Of a stretch of 64,000 nucleotides of DNA, positions 12,190 to 23,350 are shown one piece after another. The stretch is taken from positions 1,674,001-1,738,000 of the forward strand of contig NW_027062617.1 of NCBI RefSeq assembly GCF_032884065.1. Reading direction: 5' to 3'. The notes under the pieces were generated by a model. That model was not told the origin of the DNA. It saw only the letters and a program-made list of their open reading frames with translations, and did no database searches. Made by a program: the position numbers and the translations under genes. Origin of the DNA: Artemia franciscana. Its lineage: Eukaryota; Arthropoda; Branchiopoda; Anostraca; Artemiidae. The first letter of the stretch is position 1. The number at the start of each line of letters is the position of its first letter.

Positions 12190-12299
12190 TATATGTATTC
12201 TAAACAGACAATTCACAGCCATTTTTTTCAGTAAAGTGCAAATTATGTTCTGGACTTCAGAAGGTATGGGGGTTGTCAAAGACATATTATCCAGACCTT

Positions 12300-14985
12300 T
12301 CAACTACGCTTAACAAAATGAATATCTCAAAGTTTTGATTAGATATGTTTTGGGAATTGATGGGCGTGGGGGGGGATTGTTGCCCTCAAATCACTTTTGA
12401 CTAATAAAAGGGCACTAGCCATTTCAATTTCCAGTCAAATGAGCCATTTCCAAAGTTTCAACGACAACAAACGGCCATCTCAACATTTCTATCAGCTGCA
12501 GTACGGGAGAATACGAGGTATGGGGGGGGGGAATTATCCACTCCTTGATCCCTCTGAATCTTAAAAAGGGCACTAGAACTTCAAATTACCAACCCAACAA
12601 CCCCACCGGAAGTTTGACCATCACCCTTTGTATATATTCCTTATACGGCCCTAGGATATAACTTACCTTACCCTGAGGGCTGTGGGGAGGGTGTCACCCT
12701 CAAAGACTAAATTTCTTGACCTTTCAATTACTTTGAACCCAATGGCTATCTCGAAATTCAGCTTGGATCTGTTTGGGGAAATTTTGGGCGAGGGAGGGGG
12801 TTAATCACCCTTCAATCACTTTCGATTATTAAAAAGGGCATAGGCCCTTTCAATTTCCAATCGAATAGGCTGTTTTCGAAGTTTCTACGACAACAAATGG
12901 CCATATCAAAAATTCTACCAGAAGCATTATGGGAAAACACGAGGTTTGGGAGGGAAGTATCCACACTCCGATCGCTCTGAGACTTAAAAAGGGCACTAGA
13001 ACTTTTTACTATGAAGCCAATGATACCCCTCCGAAGTGTATGTGATCACCCGTTCTATATATACCTTATATACCCCCAGGGCATAACTTACAACTCTTAC
13101 CTCGAGTGCTATGGGGGGTTCCCATCATCAAAGACATAATTTCTGGGCCTTTCAGTTACGTTTAACAAAATGGCAACGTCAAATTTTTTAATGGATGTGT
13201 TTGAGGAAATAAAGGGCGTGGGGTAGGGGGGTTAGCCGCTCTCCAAACACATTTTACTATTAAAAAGGGGACTGTCCCTTTCAATTTCCAATCAAATGAG
13301 CTGTTTTCTTAGTTTGCACGACAACAAGTGGCCATCTAAAAATTAAATTCAAATGCGTTTCGGGAAAATACGAGGTGTGGGGTAGGTATCCATGCTCCGA
13401 TCCCCCTGAATTTTAACAAGAACACTGGAACTTCTGATTACCAACCAAATGTGGCCCCTCCAAGGCTACACGACAACCCTCTCTATGCATACCGTATATG
13501 ACCCCCAGGGCATAGCTTACAACCCTTGCCTTGAGGGCTTTGGGGAGATTGTCATCCTCAAAGACGTATTTCCAGACCTTTCAATTATTTTGAAAAAAAT
13601 AACTATCTCAAAATTCTTATTGGATGTCTTTAGGGAAATGGTAGGTGTGAGAGGAAGGATAGTTGCCCTCCAATCACTTTCGACTATTAAAAAGTGCACT
13701 GGCTCTTCCGATTTTCAATCGAACGAGCTGTTTTTCAAGTTTATCGACAACAAATGGCTATCTCAAAATTTCTATCAAATGCATTTCGGAAAAATATGAA
13801 ATGTGTGCGGGGGGTATCCACCTGATCACTTTGGATCTTAAAAATGGCAGTAAAACTTCTGATTAACAACTCAGTGACCCCCCTCTGAAGTTAATACGAT
13901 TACCCTTTCTATATATACTTACATATCCCAATGGCATAACTTACAACCCTTGCCCTGAGGGCTTTTCGGGGTTGATATCTTCAAAGACATAATGTCCAGA
14001 CCTTTCAATTACGTCGCACAAAATGGCTATCTTAGAATTTTGATTGGATGTGTTTGGGAAAATGGTGGTCATGGAAGGGGGGCTAGTTGCCCTCCAAGTA
14101 CTTTCGCCGATTAAAAAGAGCGCTACCCCTTTCAGTTTCCAATCGAATGAGCTCTTTTCGAAATTTCTACGAGAACAAATGGTCATCTCAAAGTTTTGAT
14201 CAGATGAATTTCGGAAAAATACGAGGTGTGTGAGTGGGGTATGAGCCCTTGGATTACTCTGAATCTGAAAAAAGGCATTTGAACATCTGATTTCCAATCA
14301 AATTAGCCCATTCCGGGTTTTTACGATCACGCTTTAAATATATACCTAATATGCCACGAGGGCATAACTTATAACCCTTGTGGGGGGGGGTTGTGGCTGT
14401 GGGGGGCTATTATCCTCAAAGACAAAATTTCTGGACTTTTAAATTCTGTTGAACAAAATGGCTAACTCAAAATTTTGATTGAGTATGTTTGGAGAAATGG
14501 TGGGCTTGGGAGGGGGGTTAGTTCCCTCCAACCAATTTCTACTATTAAAAAGAGCAGTAGCCCTTTCAATTTTAAATCAAATCAGCTCTTTTCGAAGATT
14601 GTACAACAACAAATGGCCATCTCAAATTTTCTATCAGATGTATTTCGGGAAAATATGAGGTGTTTGGTGGGGGGGGGGTATCCACACTCCGATCACTCTG
14701 AATCTCAAATGCCCCGAGGGCATAACTTAAAACTCTTCCCTGAGGGCTGTGGGGGTTGTCATCCTCGACGGAACAATAACTGAATCCTTCAACTATGTTG
14801 AACAAAATGGCTATCTCAAAATTTCGATTGAATGTGTTTGGTGAAATGATGGGCGTGTGAGGGGCGTTAGTTTCCCTCTCATCAGTTTCAACTATTAAAA
14901 GTGGCACTAGCCCTTTCAATTCCAATCGAATAAGCCCTTTTTGAAGTTTTTACGACAACTCCTTCGATACGAAGTGTCCTGGCTT
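12300..14985 (+). repeat. SAT-1 tandem array, long-period form (~425 bp)
   Basis: At least six diverged units. The marker GGGCATAACTTACAA (with variants) recurs near 12654, 13080, 13509, 13932, 14352 and 14719, giving spacings of about 426, 429, 423, 420 and 367. Each unit holds 'caaaatggctatctcaaaat', a purine-rich run, 'ttgccctccaatcactttcg', 'ttaaaaagggcactag' and 'ttccaatcgaatgagc'. A second, shorter half again contains 'caaatggccatctcaaaat', so the unit is itself a dimer of related halves. The core matches RE-A. Open frames in this region (for example 13449-13799) are satellite translations. Confidence 0.85.
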
Positions 14986-15500
14986 AAACAAAAAATAATA
15001 ATAATAAATAAATAAATATATAATACATTGTGCCCACATCGCTCTTTATTAGGCAGCGCTATTGCACTGCCTAGGATTTCTGGTAGTTTTGAATTTGAGT
15101 TGCTGTAGATTTCTATTTCTTTTGATCTTAAGTTTAATATGGCTCATACTTTTCTTTAAAAAACTTCTTTATCGTAAAGTTTTTTTCTAAATTAATTTCT
15201 GCCCGTTTTGATTGGCAAAGTTTTAGGTTTTTCAAAATTAAAATGAAAATTTGATATGTAATGATATTGATTGCTGAAACCTCACCAACTCAAAATGTCG
15301 TTTCATCAGCTCAAGATTTTGTTTCACTCAGGGCGGGTTTAAAGCTTTGCTACTACTAGGCCCAAGCGTTTTTGCTTTTTTAGCAAGATTTTCGGGGAAA
15401 TATCCAAAACTTCGGGAATAGTGGAAGCCACAGAGCCAAGTGGGGCTGTTGGTAAATCTTGGTTTTGTTTCTCTGCAATTTTCATTTTAGTTACAATGTT
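14986..15500 (+). repeat. distal part of the SAT-1/SAT-2 composite element
   Basis: After the array come an (AAT)-rich stretch, a short inverted repeat around GGCAGCGCTATTGCACTGCC (15053-15072) and a block containing TTAAGTTTAATATGGC. All three reappear in similar order in the intron at 55.9-56.6 kb (CAGCGCAATAGCGCTG, TTAAGTTTAATATTGC, 'aatgttgtaataagt'). The stretch is therefore part of a larger composite repeat. It is cut at its right end by the LINE at 15.51 kb. Confidence 0.6.
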
Positions 15501-15509
15501 GTAGTAAGT

Positions 15510-16830
15510 TCCCTAGACCTTAGTTCCTCCAGTGCTTCCGGAGAGACATAGGACGTCGGTAAGTAGCCTCCAATGTTCTTTCATGTGAGCCACTGCGTAT
15601 AAGTCTCCCCACTCTGGAATAAGACTCGTCTGGAGGGCTCTCCTGTCACATTCAAACGTCCTACGGAGCGTGTTCTTTGGTCTTCCTCGGCGAAGGACGT
15701 CTTTCGGTTGCCAGTAGAAGACCATTTTTGGAAGTGAGTGATCTGGCATGCAGAGGATGTGTCCAATGTATTGTCATCTACTTTGTCGTACAGCGGTTGC
15801 GAAATCCAGCTGACCTGTGTGGGTATGGGTCTTGTCGCTACTGGTCTCTCCAGCTTATTCCAAGGATTCGGCTAAGATAGTTATTCACGAAGGCGGTAAG
15901 GTAATTCTCCTGTTCCGCAGTTAGGTTAAGGCATTTCATAGTGTAACTCAAGACAGACAGTTCGTTTCTCTGGAGCAAGCTGAGTTCAACTTCTGCGAGA
16001 ATACGGTTGATTTCCAGACTGGTAGAAGTGTCTGAAATGATACAATGGCCAAGGCTATCCTGGTGCGCAATTCTTTTTCAGAGTCCCCACTGAAAGTGAC
16101 TGTACTCCCTATGTACTTGAAGTCGGTCACCTGTTCAATGTCCTCTCGTAATAGGTGGATTCCCATGGGTGAACTAGGTATTCCTGAAGCTTCCGCTTGT
16201 CGGCTTCTATGTGCCCAACATCACCGATGAAGTCGACGTCCTAAAGAAATTTTCCTGCAATCCGGATTCAAGGCAAAAGATGTAATCTACAGCTAGGACG
16301 AAGAGAACAGAAGACAGTACACAGCCTTGCCTGACGCCAGACATCACTTTGAAGCACCGTGTGTTGCCGTCCGGTGTTTTAACAAAGCATTCCGTCTCTT
16401 CGTACATGGCAACTGTTAGCTTCCTCGGGAATGCCCTAAAACCACAATACTCTCCACTGGGTTTGACGATCTACTGAATTAAACATCTGTTCTAAGTCCA
16501 CAAGGAGTATATACAAGCGCTGTCTCTATTCGTTAGATTCCTCCATCGTGGTGCGTATGGTAAAAATAAGGTCGGCACAAGATCGTTTTGGGCAAAATCC
16601 ATGCTGTTCTTCACGTAAGTGAGGATCAAGGACAGTTTGGAGTCTTCCTAATATTATCGTCGTGAAGAGCTGCGCAGGGATCGAGAGAAGGTTGATTCCT
16701 CTGTAGTTGCCGTATTCTTTTGCTTCTCCTTTCTTGAAGAGTTTGACTAAGATTCCTATTCTCCAGTCTTTGGTGAATTTCTAAGGGGGTGTGTTGTAGG
16801 AGGGAGGTCCAGCAGTCAGATCCCATGATT
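15510..16830 (-). mobile_element. LINE fragment (RTE-like reverse transcriptase), inactive
   Basis: The minus strand carries the palm motif MSGVRQGCVLSSVLF (about 16344-16300) with a block before it ending PDGNTRCFK. Then comes the position of the catalytic FADD, here read as FIGD (about 16230), so the aspartate pair is lost. A block VTDFKYIGSTVTFSGDSEKE (about 16131-16070) and the C-terminal RRGRPKNTLRRTFECD region (about 15690-15640) follow. The GVRQGC form, the YIGSTVT block and the RGRPKNT C-terminus point to the RTE side of the LINE tree. Frame changes separate the blocks. The upstream endonuclease is absent. It is inserted between composite-repeat and SAT-1 sequence. Confidence 0.8.
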
Positions 16831-17060
16831 TATCAGTGATAAGTCTTTTGAGGGAGGGAGGGGTATCGGAGCTTGGAAGACCAGGGGTCAGCTCCAATAA
16901 ATTCTGCAATGAAATATTGCTTTTTTAGGGGGCGGACCATGGAGATATAGGGGTAAGTTGCCATAATTTTTGGAATAAATTGTGTTTTATATGTATTTTT
17001 TTTTTGGGGGGGGGGGGGTCGGGCTATGCAAAGAACCTTATATAGCCAAATGACATAATA
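16810..17060 (+). repeat. SAT-1-associated block, paralogue of 19.72-19.93 kb
   Basis: The sequence from CAGTCAGATCCCATGATT through 'accaggggtcagctcca', a T-run/G-run (about 16995-17020) and 'atgcaaagaaccttatatag' is repeated at 19725-19930. The second copy is not interrupted, so it shows where the LINE (left) and the Penelope-type pair (right) were inserted. Confidence 0.7.
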
Positions 17061-17452
17061 TACAATAAAAAACAAAGAGAGATAAAACTCCACAAAAGAA
17101 CCTCAAACGAGACTGCGGCCAGTAGAGAGGAAAGACTAAAATAATGCGGATATTTCACCTGTATCCAAACTAGGCGTCCTCAGCACAAGATGTTGCTTTG
17201 ATGTTCTCATTGAAGTAACTCTAGTAGCTTCTTTTCCCTACGTGGATCAGTAGCGACAATTGTATTTATTATTACTAGTGGTGGTTTTATTCGTTTTTAG
17301 TTTAGTGTTTTTTCTTTTTATCTTGTGCTGAGGACGCCTAGTTTGGATACAGGCGAAATATCCGTATTATTTTAGTCTTTCCTCTCTACTGGCCGCAGTC
17401 TCGTTTGAGGTTTTTTTGTGGAGTTTTATCTCTCTTTATTGTTTATTGTCAT
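17041..17452. mobile_element. inverted pair of Penelope-like terminal sequences
   Basis: Two arms of about 130-150 bp are inverted relative to each other: left about 17060-17195, right about 17325-17452, with a 130-bp centre. Each contains GAGACTGCGGCCAGTAGAGA or its complement, followed by a block containing CTGTATCCAAACTAGG and by GTCCTCAGCACAAGA. The same blocks in diverged form flank the GIY-YIG endonuclease remnant at 38.2-39.1 kb, which ties this pair to a Penelope-like element. Such elements often carry terminal repeats in inverted or partial arrangements. Confidence 0.6.
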
Positions 17453-20400
17453 GTCTGGCCAGTTCAGCTTAAGAACTTTCAGGCATAGCAAACAACACTT
17501 GCCCCCCGGTCTCTAGGGGTTGTGTCGACCCTGGAGTTCTTATTATCTTATCTTTTGACTTATTTAACCCAATCACTATCTCAAAATTCGTACGAATAGA
17601 TTGGGGATAAAGAGGACAGGAGGCTAGTTGAGCTCCGGCCACTTTTGGCTCTTGAAAAGGGAACTAGAATTTTCAATTTGCAATACAATGAGCCCCCTCC
17701 AAAGTCTATGCGCTCATTACTTCTACAAAAATCTTATATAGCGCCAGGGCAAAATTTATAACACTTATCCCTGGATTCTGGAGGGTTGTGTAAACCCTAG
17801 GGTTTTTATTATATGACCTTTGGTTTATTTTAGGCGTAAAAAAAATCTCAAAACTTCGATTGGGCCCATTTGGGTAAAAGAATCTTATTGGAGGGGGGAT
17901 AGTTGCCATGAGATTACTTTTGACTATCAAAAAGAGAACTAGAACTTCTTATTTTTTTTTATTTGTGTCCCCTTCAATGTTTATCTCTTCCATAGTAACC
18001 TTATATGCCTTCGGGCATAAGTTACAACCCTCAGACTCTGGGGGGGGGTAATTTAGCCCCAAAGTTTTTGTTCTCTGATCTTTGGACAATTTAAAACAAA
18101 CTCTCTATCCCAAAATTTCTATTGAACGCAACTGGGAAAAAAGGTGTGTGAGAGGGAGGTAGATGCCCTCCATTTACTTTTGACTCTTAAAAAAGTAAAT
18201 AGAACTTTCAATTTCCAATCAAATGAGCCACTTCTGAAGTTTATGCGACCATCTCTTACATAAAAACCTTATACGCCACCGGTGTATTACTTACAGCGCT
18301 TATCCCGAGCTCTAGAAGGTTGTGTCAACACTATTATTTTATTTTATCTTTAAACTATTTTGAACAAAATGCCTATCTCAAACTTTTTATTTGACTCATT
18401 CGGGGAAAAAGGCGCCTTGGGGGAGGACTAGTTCTCCTCCGGTCACTTTTGATTCTAAAAAAGGGCACTAGAAATGCCGAATTACCATCGACTGAGCCCC
18501 CTCCGAAGTTCATAGTACCATTAGTTCATCAAAACCTTATATACCCCCGGAGTATAATTTACAACACTTGCCCCCGGATTCTGGGAGGCTATGTCATCCC
18601 TGGAGTTTTGTTAGATAATTTTAGGTATATTTTGAACAAAATGGATATATAAAAAAATTATCAGAAAATTTGGGGAAAGAGTGTTGGTTTGGGGGGAGGA
18701 GGGAGAAGCTGCCAGCACATCACTTTCGACTCTCAAATAGGTAATTAGAACTTTGCATTTCTAAACATTTGAGCTCCCTCTCAAGCTTATACGACCACCT
18801 CTTTCATCAAAAACCCTATGTGCACTCGGGGCATAAGGTATAGCCTTTAGTTTCCCCGAGCTATGGGGGGGTATGTTGACCCCGAAGTCTTTGTTATCTC
18901 ATCGTTAGACTATTTCAAGGAAAATGCCTATCTCAAATTGATCGGATATATTTAAAGAAAAGAGGGTGTGTGCGTGTTGGGGGGAGGGGGTAGATGCCCT
19001 ACGATCACTTTTGACTCTTAAATTGCAAAAGGAACTTTTGATTTCCAATCAAATGAACTACCTTTGAAGTTCATACGACCACCCCTTACATAAGAACCTT
19101 ATATTCCTCCGGGACATAGCTTAAAACACTTGCCACTTGGCTCTTGAGGGTTGTGTCGACCCGTAGCTTTCGCTATCTGATGCTTGAGCTATTTTCAATA
19201 AAATGGCAATCTCAAAATTTTTATCGGATAGGTTTTGGGAAAAAAGAGCGTGGGGGGCTATTGGACCTTTGATCTCTTTTGACTCTGAAGAAGTGAAATA
19301 GAATTTTGAATTTCCAGTCAAATGAATCCCCTATGAAGTTTATACGAGCAGCCCTTCCATAAGAACCCTATGTTTCCCCAGGAAATAACTTACAACGCCT
19401 GCCCATGGTCCCTGGGGTTGTGTTGACTCTGGATTTTCTGTTATCTGATCTTTTAACTATTTTTAAAATTTTGTCAGATTCATTTGGAGAAAGAGAGGCG
19501 TGGAGGGGCTTTCACCATCCAATCACTTTTAATTCTTAAGAAAGGTACTATAATTTTTTATTTCCAATGAAATGAGCCCCTTCCGAAGTCTATACGACCA
19601 TCCATTTCATATTAAGTGCTTCTGAGATAAAAGTAAAATATTTGAGTCCTATTCTCCATTCAATAGAATATTAGAGGTTCCTATTCTCCTGTTTTGGGGG
19701 ACTTTTCAGCGGGGGCAGAAGAAGGGCCAGGAGTCAGATACCATGATTATTCAGGGATAAGTCTTCGGTGGAAGGAGGGGTATCGGAACATTGAAGACCA
19801 GGGGTCAGCTCCAACAAATTGTGGAATAAAATATTGCTAATATGTTTGTTTTGTTTTTTATTGTTTTTTTTTTTTTTGGGGGGGGGGCTATGCAAAGAAA
19901 CTTATATAGCCAAATGGCACAATATACGACACTTTCCCCTACCTCTGAAGGTTGTTTTGAGCCTGAAGTTCTTATTATCTGATCATTTGACTTATTTTAA
20001 CAGAATAACTAACTCAAAAATTCGATTGGATGGATTTGGGGTAAAGAGGACAGGAGTTTAGCTGGCCTCCGGTTCCTTTTGGCTCTTGAAAAGGGAACTA
20101 GATCTTTCAATTTCCAACTGAATTAGCCCCCTCCAAAGTTTGTACGATAATTACTTCCATAAAATCTTATATAGTGGCGGGGCAAAATTTACAACACTTA
20201 CCCCTGGATTCTGGAGGGTTGTGTAAACCCTAGAATTTTTATTATATTATCTAGAACTTTTAGTAACTTTTTATAAGAACTTTTTTTATAAGAACTAAAA
20301 CTTTTAATTTCTATTTATTTGGGTCCCCTTCAATGTTAACCTCTTCCATAAGAGCCTTATATGCCTCCGGGCATAATTTACAACCCTTGGGCTCCGGGGG

Positions 20401-20970
20401 AGGGGGGTGAAGTTTGCCCTAAAGTCTCTGTTTTCTGATCTTTGGACTATTTCAAACAAACTGCCTATCCCAAAATTTTTATTGAACGCGTCTGCGGAAA
20501 GAGGGTGAATGATGGGGAAGGGGAGGTAGATGCCCTCCATTCACTTTTGACTCTTAAAAAAGTAATGAGAACTTTCAATCAAATGAGCCACTTCTGAACT
20601 TTCAATCAAATGAGCCATTTCTGAAGTTTATACGACCACCTCTTACATAAGAACCTTATATACCACCGAAGTATTACTTACAACACTTGCCCCCGGGCTC
20701 TAAGAGGTTGTGGCAACCCTGGATTTTTTTATTTTATCTTTAAGCTATTATAAACAAAATGTTGTCGCAAAATCTTTATTTGACTCATTCGGTGGAAAAG
20801 GCACCTTGGAGGGGGGCTAGTGATCCTCCGATCACTTTTGATTCTTAAAAAGGGCACTAGAAATCCCGATTTACCGTTGAATGAGCACCCTCCGAAATAC
20901 TACCATTTGTTCATAAAAATCTTATATACCCCTGGAGCATAATTACAACACTCGCCTCCGGATTCTGGGA
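17453..20970 (+). repeat. SAT-1 tandem array, short-period form (~275 bp)
   Basis: About a dozen diverged units. The marker 'ggcataacttacaac' (variants) falls near 17741, 18014, 18283, 18551, 18830, 19110, 19383, 20175, 20369, 20665 and 20935, mostly 267-280 bp apart. Each unit has 'cccccggattctgggagg', 'ttgtgtcgaccc', 'caaaatgcctatctcaaa', 'ttttgactcttaaaaag' and 'caatcaaatgagcc'. Compared with the 12.3-15 kb array, each unit lacks the second half. Units diverge considerably, so the array is old. FB-Lys interrupts it at 20971. Confidence 0.85.
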
Positions 20971-21538
20971 GAACCACGACAATGTTAAGCGATCTTCGGT
21001 TCCAGTGGTCGCAAAGGGATGGGGAGGGATGCATTTCGTAGCCCGAGCTCCAACTAAGAAACCTGCCAAATTTCATCCCCCTCCGACTTTTCCTTCATGG
21101 GGAAAATTTGGCCGAAAGTTTCGACCCCTTAACCCCACCCCCCCCCCCTTTAACGTTGTCCGACCGGGCGGATATTCACAAGTTAAGGTCCCCTAGAGCC
21201 CGGGAGCTTATCTGCGAAATTTCAGATCGATCCGATAACTCCTTTCCTGTTTTCCAGAAACCACGCATAGCCACTTAATGTTCATGTTCTCCTTTTGTTT
21301 TTTTTTCTGCCACGCCTACAGGTCACAGCCGACATCGGATCTGGGTGTACGAAGACTCATTCGACGCGGAATTCTCCGAGTAATTTTCCTGGAAAGTTTC
21401 GTCGGAAAATCTTAACCCCCCGATTTTCTAGCTTAGAAAAACCCATTTCCCCATAAGAGCCCATGTTAATTTTTGAAATTCTTAAAAGTTATTTAAAAGT
21501 TATATTTATGCACATGCAGGTATTTCGACTTCAAACAT

Positions 21539-21611
21539 GCCCGGTTAGCTCATTCGATAGAGCGTGGGACTTTTAATCCTAAGGTGAAGGGTTCAAGTCC
21601 CTTATCGGGCG
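21539..21611 (+). tRNA. tRNA-Lys (anticodon TTT), left arm of FB-Lys copy 1
   Basis: A 73-nt cloverleaf. The acceptor GCCCGGT pairs with ATCGGGC (one G-U) and the discriminator is G. Anticodon stem TGGGA/TCCTA encloses loop CTTTTAA, giving UUU. T arm AAGGG-TTCAAGT-CCCTT provides a perfect B box. An oligo-T run (8 T) follows 2 nt later as pol III terminator. The D arm reads GCTCATTCGATAGAGC and has lost the usual GG of the D loop, so this copy may be impaired. No CCA is encoded, as expected for a nuclear gene. Confidence 0.85.
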
Positions 21612-22443
21612 GTTTTTTTTCACAAAATATGAAAAAAACTTCGTTTTCTTAAAGAGTTAAAGAGGCTGCGTCCCAAAGTCGAACCTTAAAACGTACAGGA
21701 ATTAGGAGAGGCAGTCCTAATTCCTGTACGAGGAGTACAGGAATTATTAAATTACATCCACCATGGATTGTAAAAAAACGTACAGAAATAATATGAAAAA
21801 ACTTCGTTTTCTTAAAGAGTTAAAGAGGCTGCGTCCCGAAGTCGAACCTTAAAACGTACAGGAATTAGGAGAGGCAGTTGGGGGGCTGCCGCCCCCCAAA
21901 CCCCCCCGCTTTTAAAGACTCTTTTGTACAGGTTTTTTGTTGTGGGGGGCTGCCGCCCCCTATCCCCCCTCTTGGCTTCGGAAAGGCCCTCTTTTAATTA
22001 ACAAAAAATTGAAATGAATGAATAATGGAATAACTTCGAAAAATGTTAAACACAAGAGGACAGGAGAACCATTGCGCCGAAACTAGTAATTATTAACAAT
22101 GAAGTCCCCCCACAACAAAAAACCTGTACAAAAGAGTCTTTAAAAGCGGGGGGTTTGGGGGGCGGCAGCCCCCTAACTGCTTCTCCTAATTCCTGTACGT
22201 TTTAAGGTTCGACTTTGGGACGCAGCCTCTTTAACTCTTTAAGAAAACAAAGTTTTTTTCATATTATTTCTGTACGTTTTTCTACAATCCATGGTGGATG
22301 TAATTTAATAATTCCTGTACTCCTCGTACAGGAATTAGAACTGCCTCTCCTAATTCCTGTACGTTTTAAGGTTCGACTTTGGGACGCAGCCTCTTTAACT
22401 CTTTAAGAAAACGAAGTTTTTTTCATATTTTGTGAAAAAAAAC

Positions 22444-22516
22444 CGCCCGATAAGGGACTTGAACCCTTGACCTTAGGATTAAAAGTCCCACACTCTACCG
22501 ACTGAGCTAACCGGGC
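22444..22516 (-). tRNA. tRNA-Lys (anticodon TTT), right arm of FB-Lys copy 1
   Basis: This is the mirror copy of the left-arm gene. It keeps a standard D loop (AGTCGGTA), anticodon TTT, T arm with GGTTCAAGTCC and a matched acceptor. It has one change in the D stem (GAGT instead of GAGC, still G-U pairable). A T-run follows the 3' end on the minus strand. It looks more functional than the left copy. Confidence 0.88.
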
Positions 22517-23105
22517 ATGTTTGAAGTCGAAATACCTGCATGTGTATAAATATAAATTTTAAATAACTTTTAAGAATTTCAAAAATTAACATGGGCTCTT
22601 ATGGGGAAATGGGTTTTTCTAAGCTAGAAAATCGGGGGGTTAAGATTTTCCGACGAAACTATCCAGGAAAGTTACTCGGAGAATTCCGCGTCGAATGAGT
22701 CTTCGTACACCCAGATCCGATGTCGGCTGTGACCTGTAGGCGTGACAGAAAAAAACGAATATGAACATTAAGTGGGTATGCGTGGTTTCTGGAAAACAGG
22801 GAAGAAGTTATCGGATCAAGCTGAAATTACGTGGATAAGCTCCTGGGCCCTAGGGTACCTTAACTTGTGAATTTCAGCCCGATCGGACAACGTTAAAGGG
22901 GGGCTGGGGTTGGTGGGTCGAAACTTTCGGCCAGATTTTCCCCATGAAGGAAAAGTCGGAGGGGGATGAAATTTGGCAGGTTTCTTAGTTGGAGCTCAGG
23001 CTACGAAATTCATCCCTCCCCATCCCTATGCGACCACTGGAGCCGAAGATCGCTTAACATCGTCGTGGTTCACCTCTTTAAAGAGGCACGAGTGTGCCTC
23101 CTTGA

Positions 23106-23350
23106 CTATATATGCCTCCAGGTTATAACTTGCAATGCCTGCCCCCGGGCCTTGTGGGGTTGTGTCGACTCAGGAATTTTTGTTATCTGACCTTTGAATC
23201 GTTTCTAACAAAAGTGTTATCTCAAAATTTTTATAGGATGCATTTGGGGGGAAAAGCGTGGGGATTAGCTGCCCTCCAATCACTTTTGTAAAAAGGGCAA
23301 TAGGCCTTCGGATTTCTGATCAAATGAGCCCTTCTCCGAAGTTCATACGG
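23106..23350 (+). repeat. SAT-1 short-period array, continuation
   Basis: After FB-Lys the satellite resumes with 'tatatgcctccaggttataact' and 'gcctgcccccgggcc', and one unit runs on to 'caaatgagcccttctccgaa'. The junction shows that FB-Lys arrived after the array was formed. Confidence 0.75.

Larger units (their letters stand above)
20971..23105. mobile_element. FB-Lys copy 1: foldback element with a tRNA-Lys in each arm
   Basis: A giant inverted repeat. The left arm (about 20971-21980) and right arm (about 22110-23072) match along nearly their whole length, with a short AT-rich centre. From outside inwards each arm has GAACCACGAC-ATGTTAAGCG, a ~550-bp region containing 'cctccgactttt' and 'agccgacatcggatctggg', and a complete tRNA-Lys(TTT) gene with its oligo-T. 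Inside that are short internal direct and inverted repeats (GTACAGGAATTAGGAGAGGC; 'ggctgccgcccccc'). The right end runs on into the hairpin GAGGCACGAGTGTGCCTC followed by CTTGA (about 23084-23105). No protein is encoded. It sits inside the SAT-1 array, which resumes on the right. Confidence 0.8.

Noticed and set aside
12052..12303. Ile-Tyr repeat protein, and a similar one at 48839-49084
   Set aside because: Direct translations of (AT)n microsatellites.
16990..17020. G-run (with another at 19870-19890 and C-runs near 37750 and 41765) as quadruplex regulatory sites
   Set aside because: Each is a single long homopolymer next to a T-run inside repeats, with no promoter or gene nearby.
12300..20970. 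CRISPR-like regular repeats
   Set aside because: Units of 275-425 bp with diverged copies and no short repeat/unique spacer pattern; the host is an animal. This is satellite DNA.
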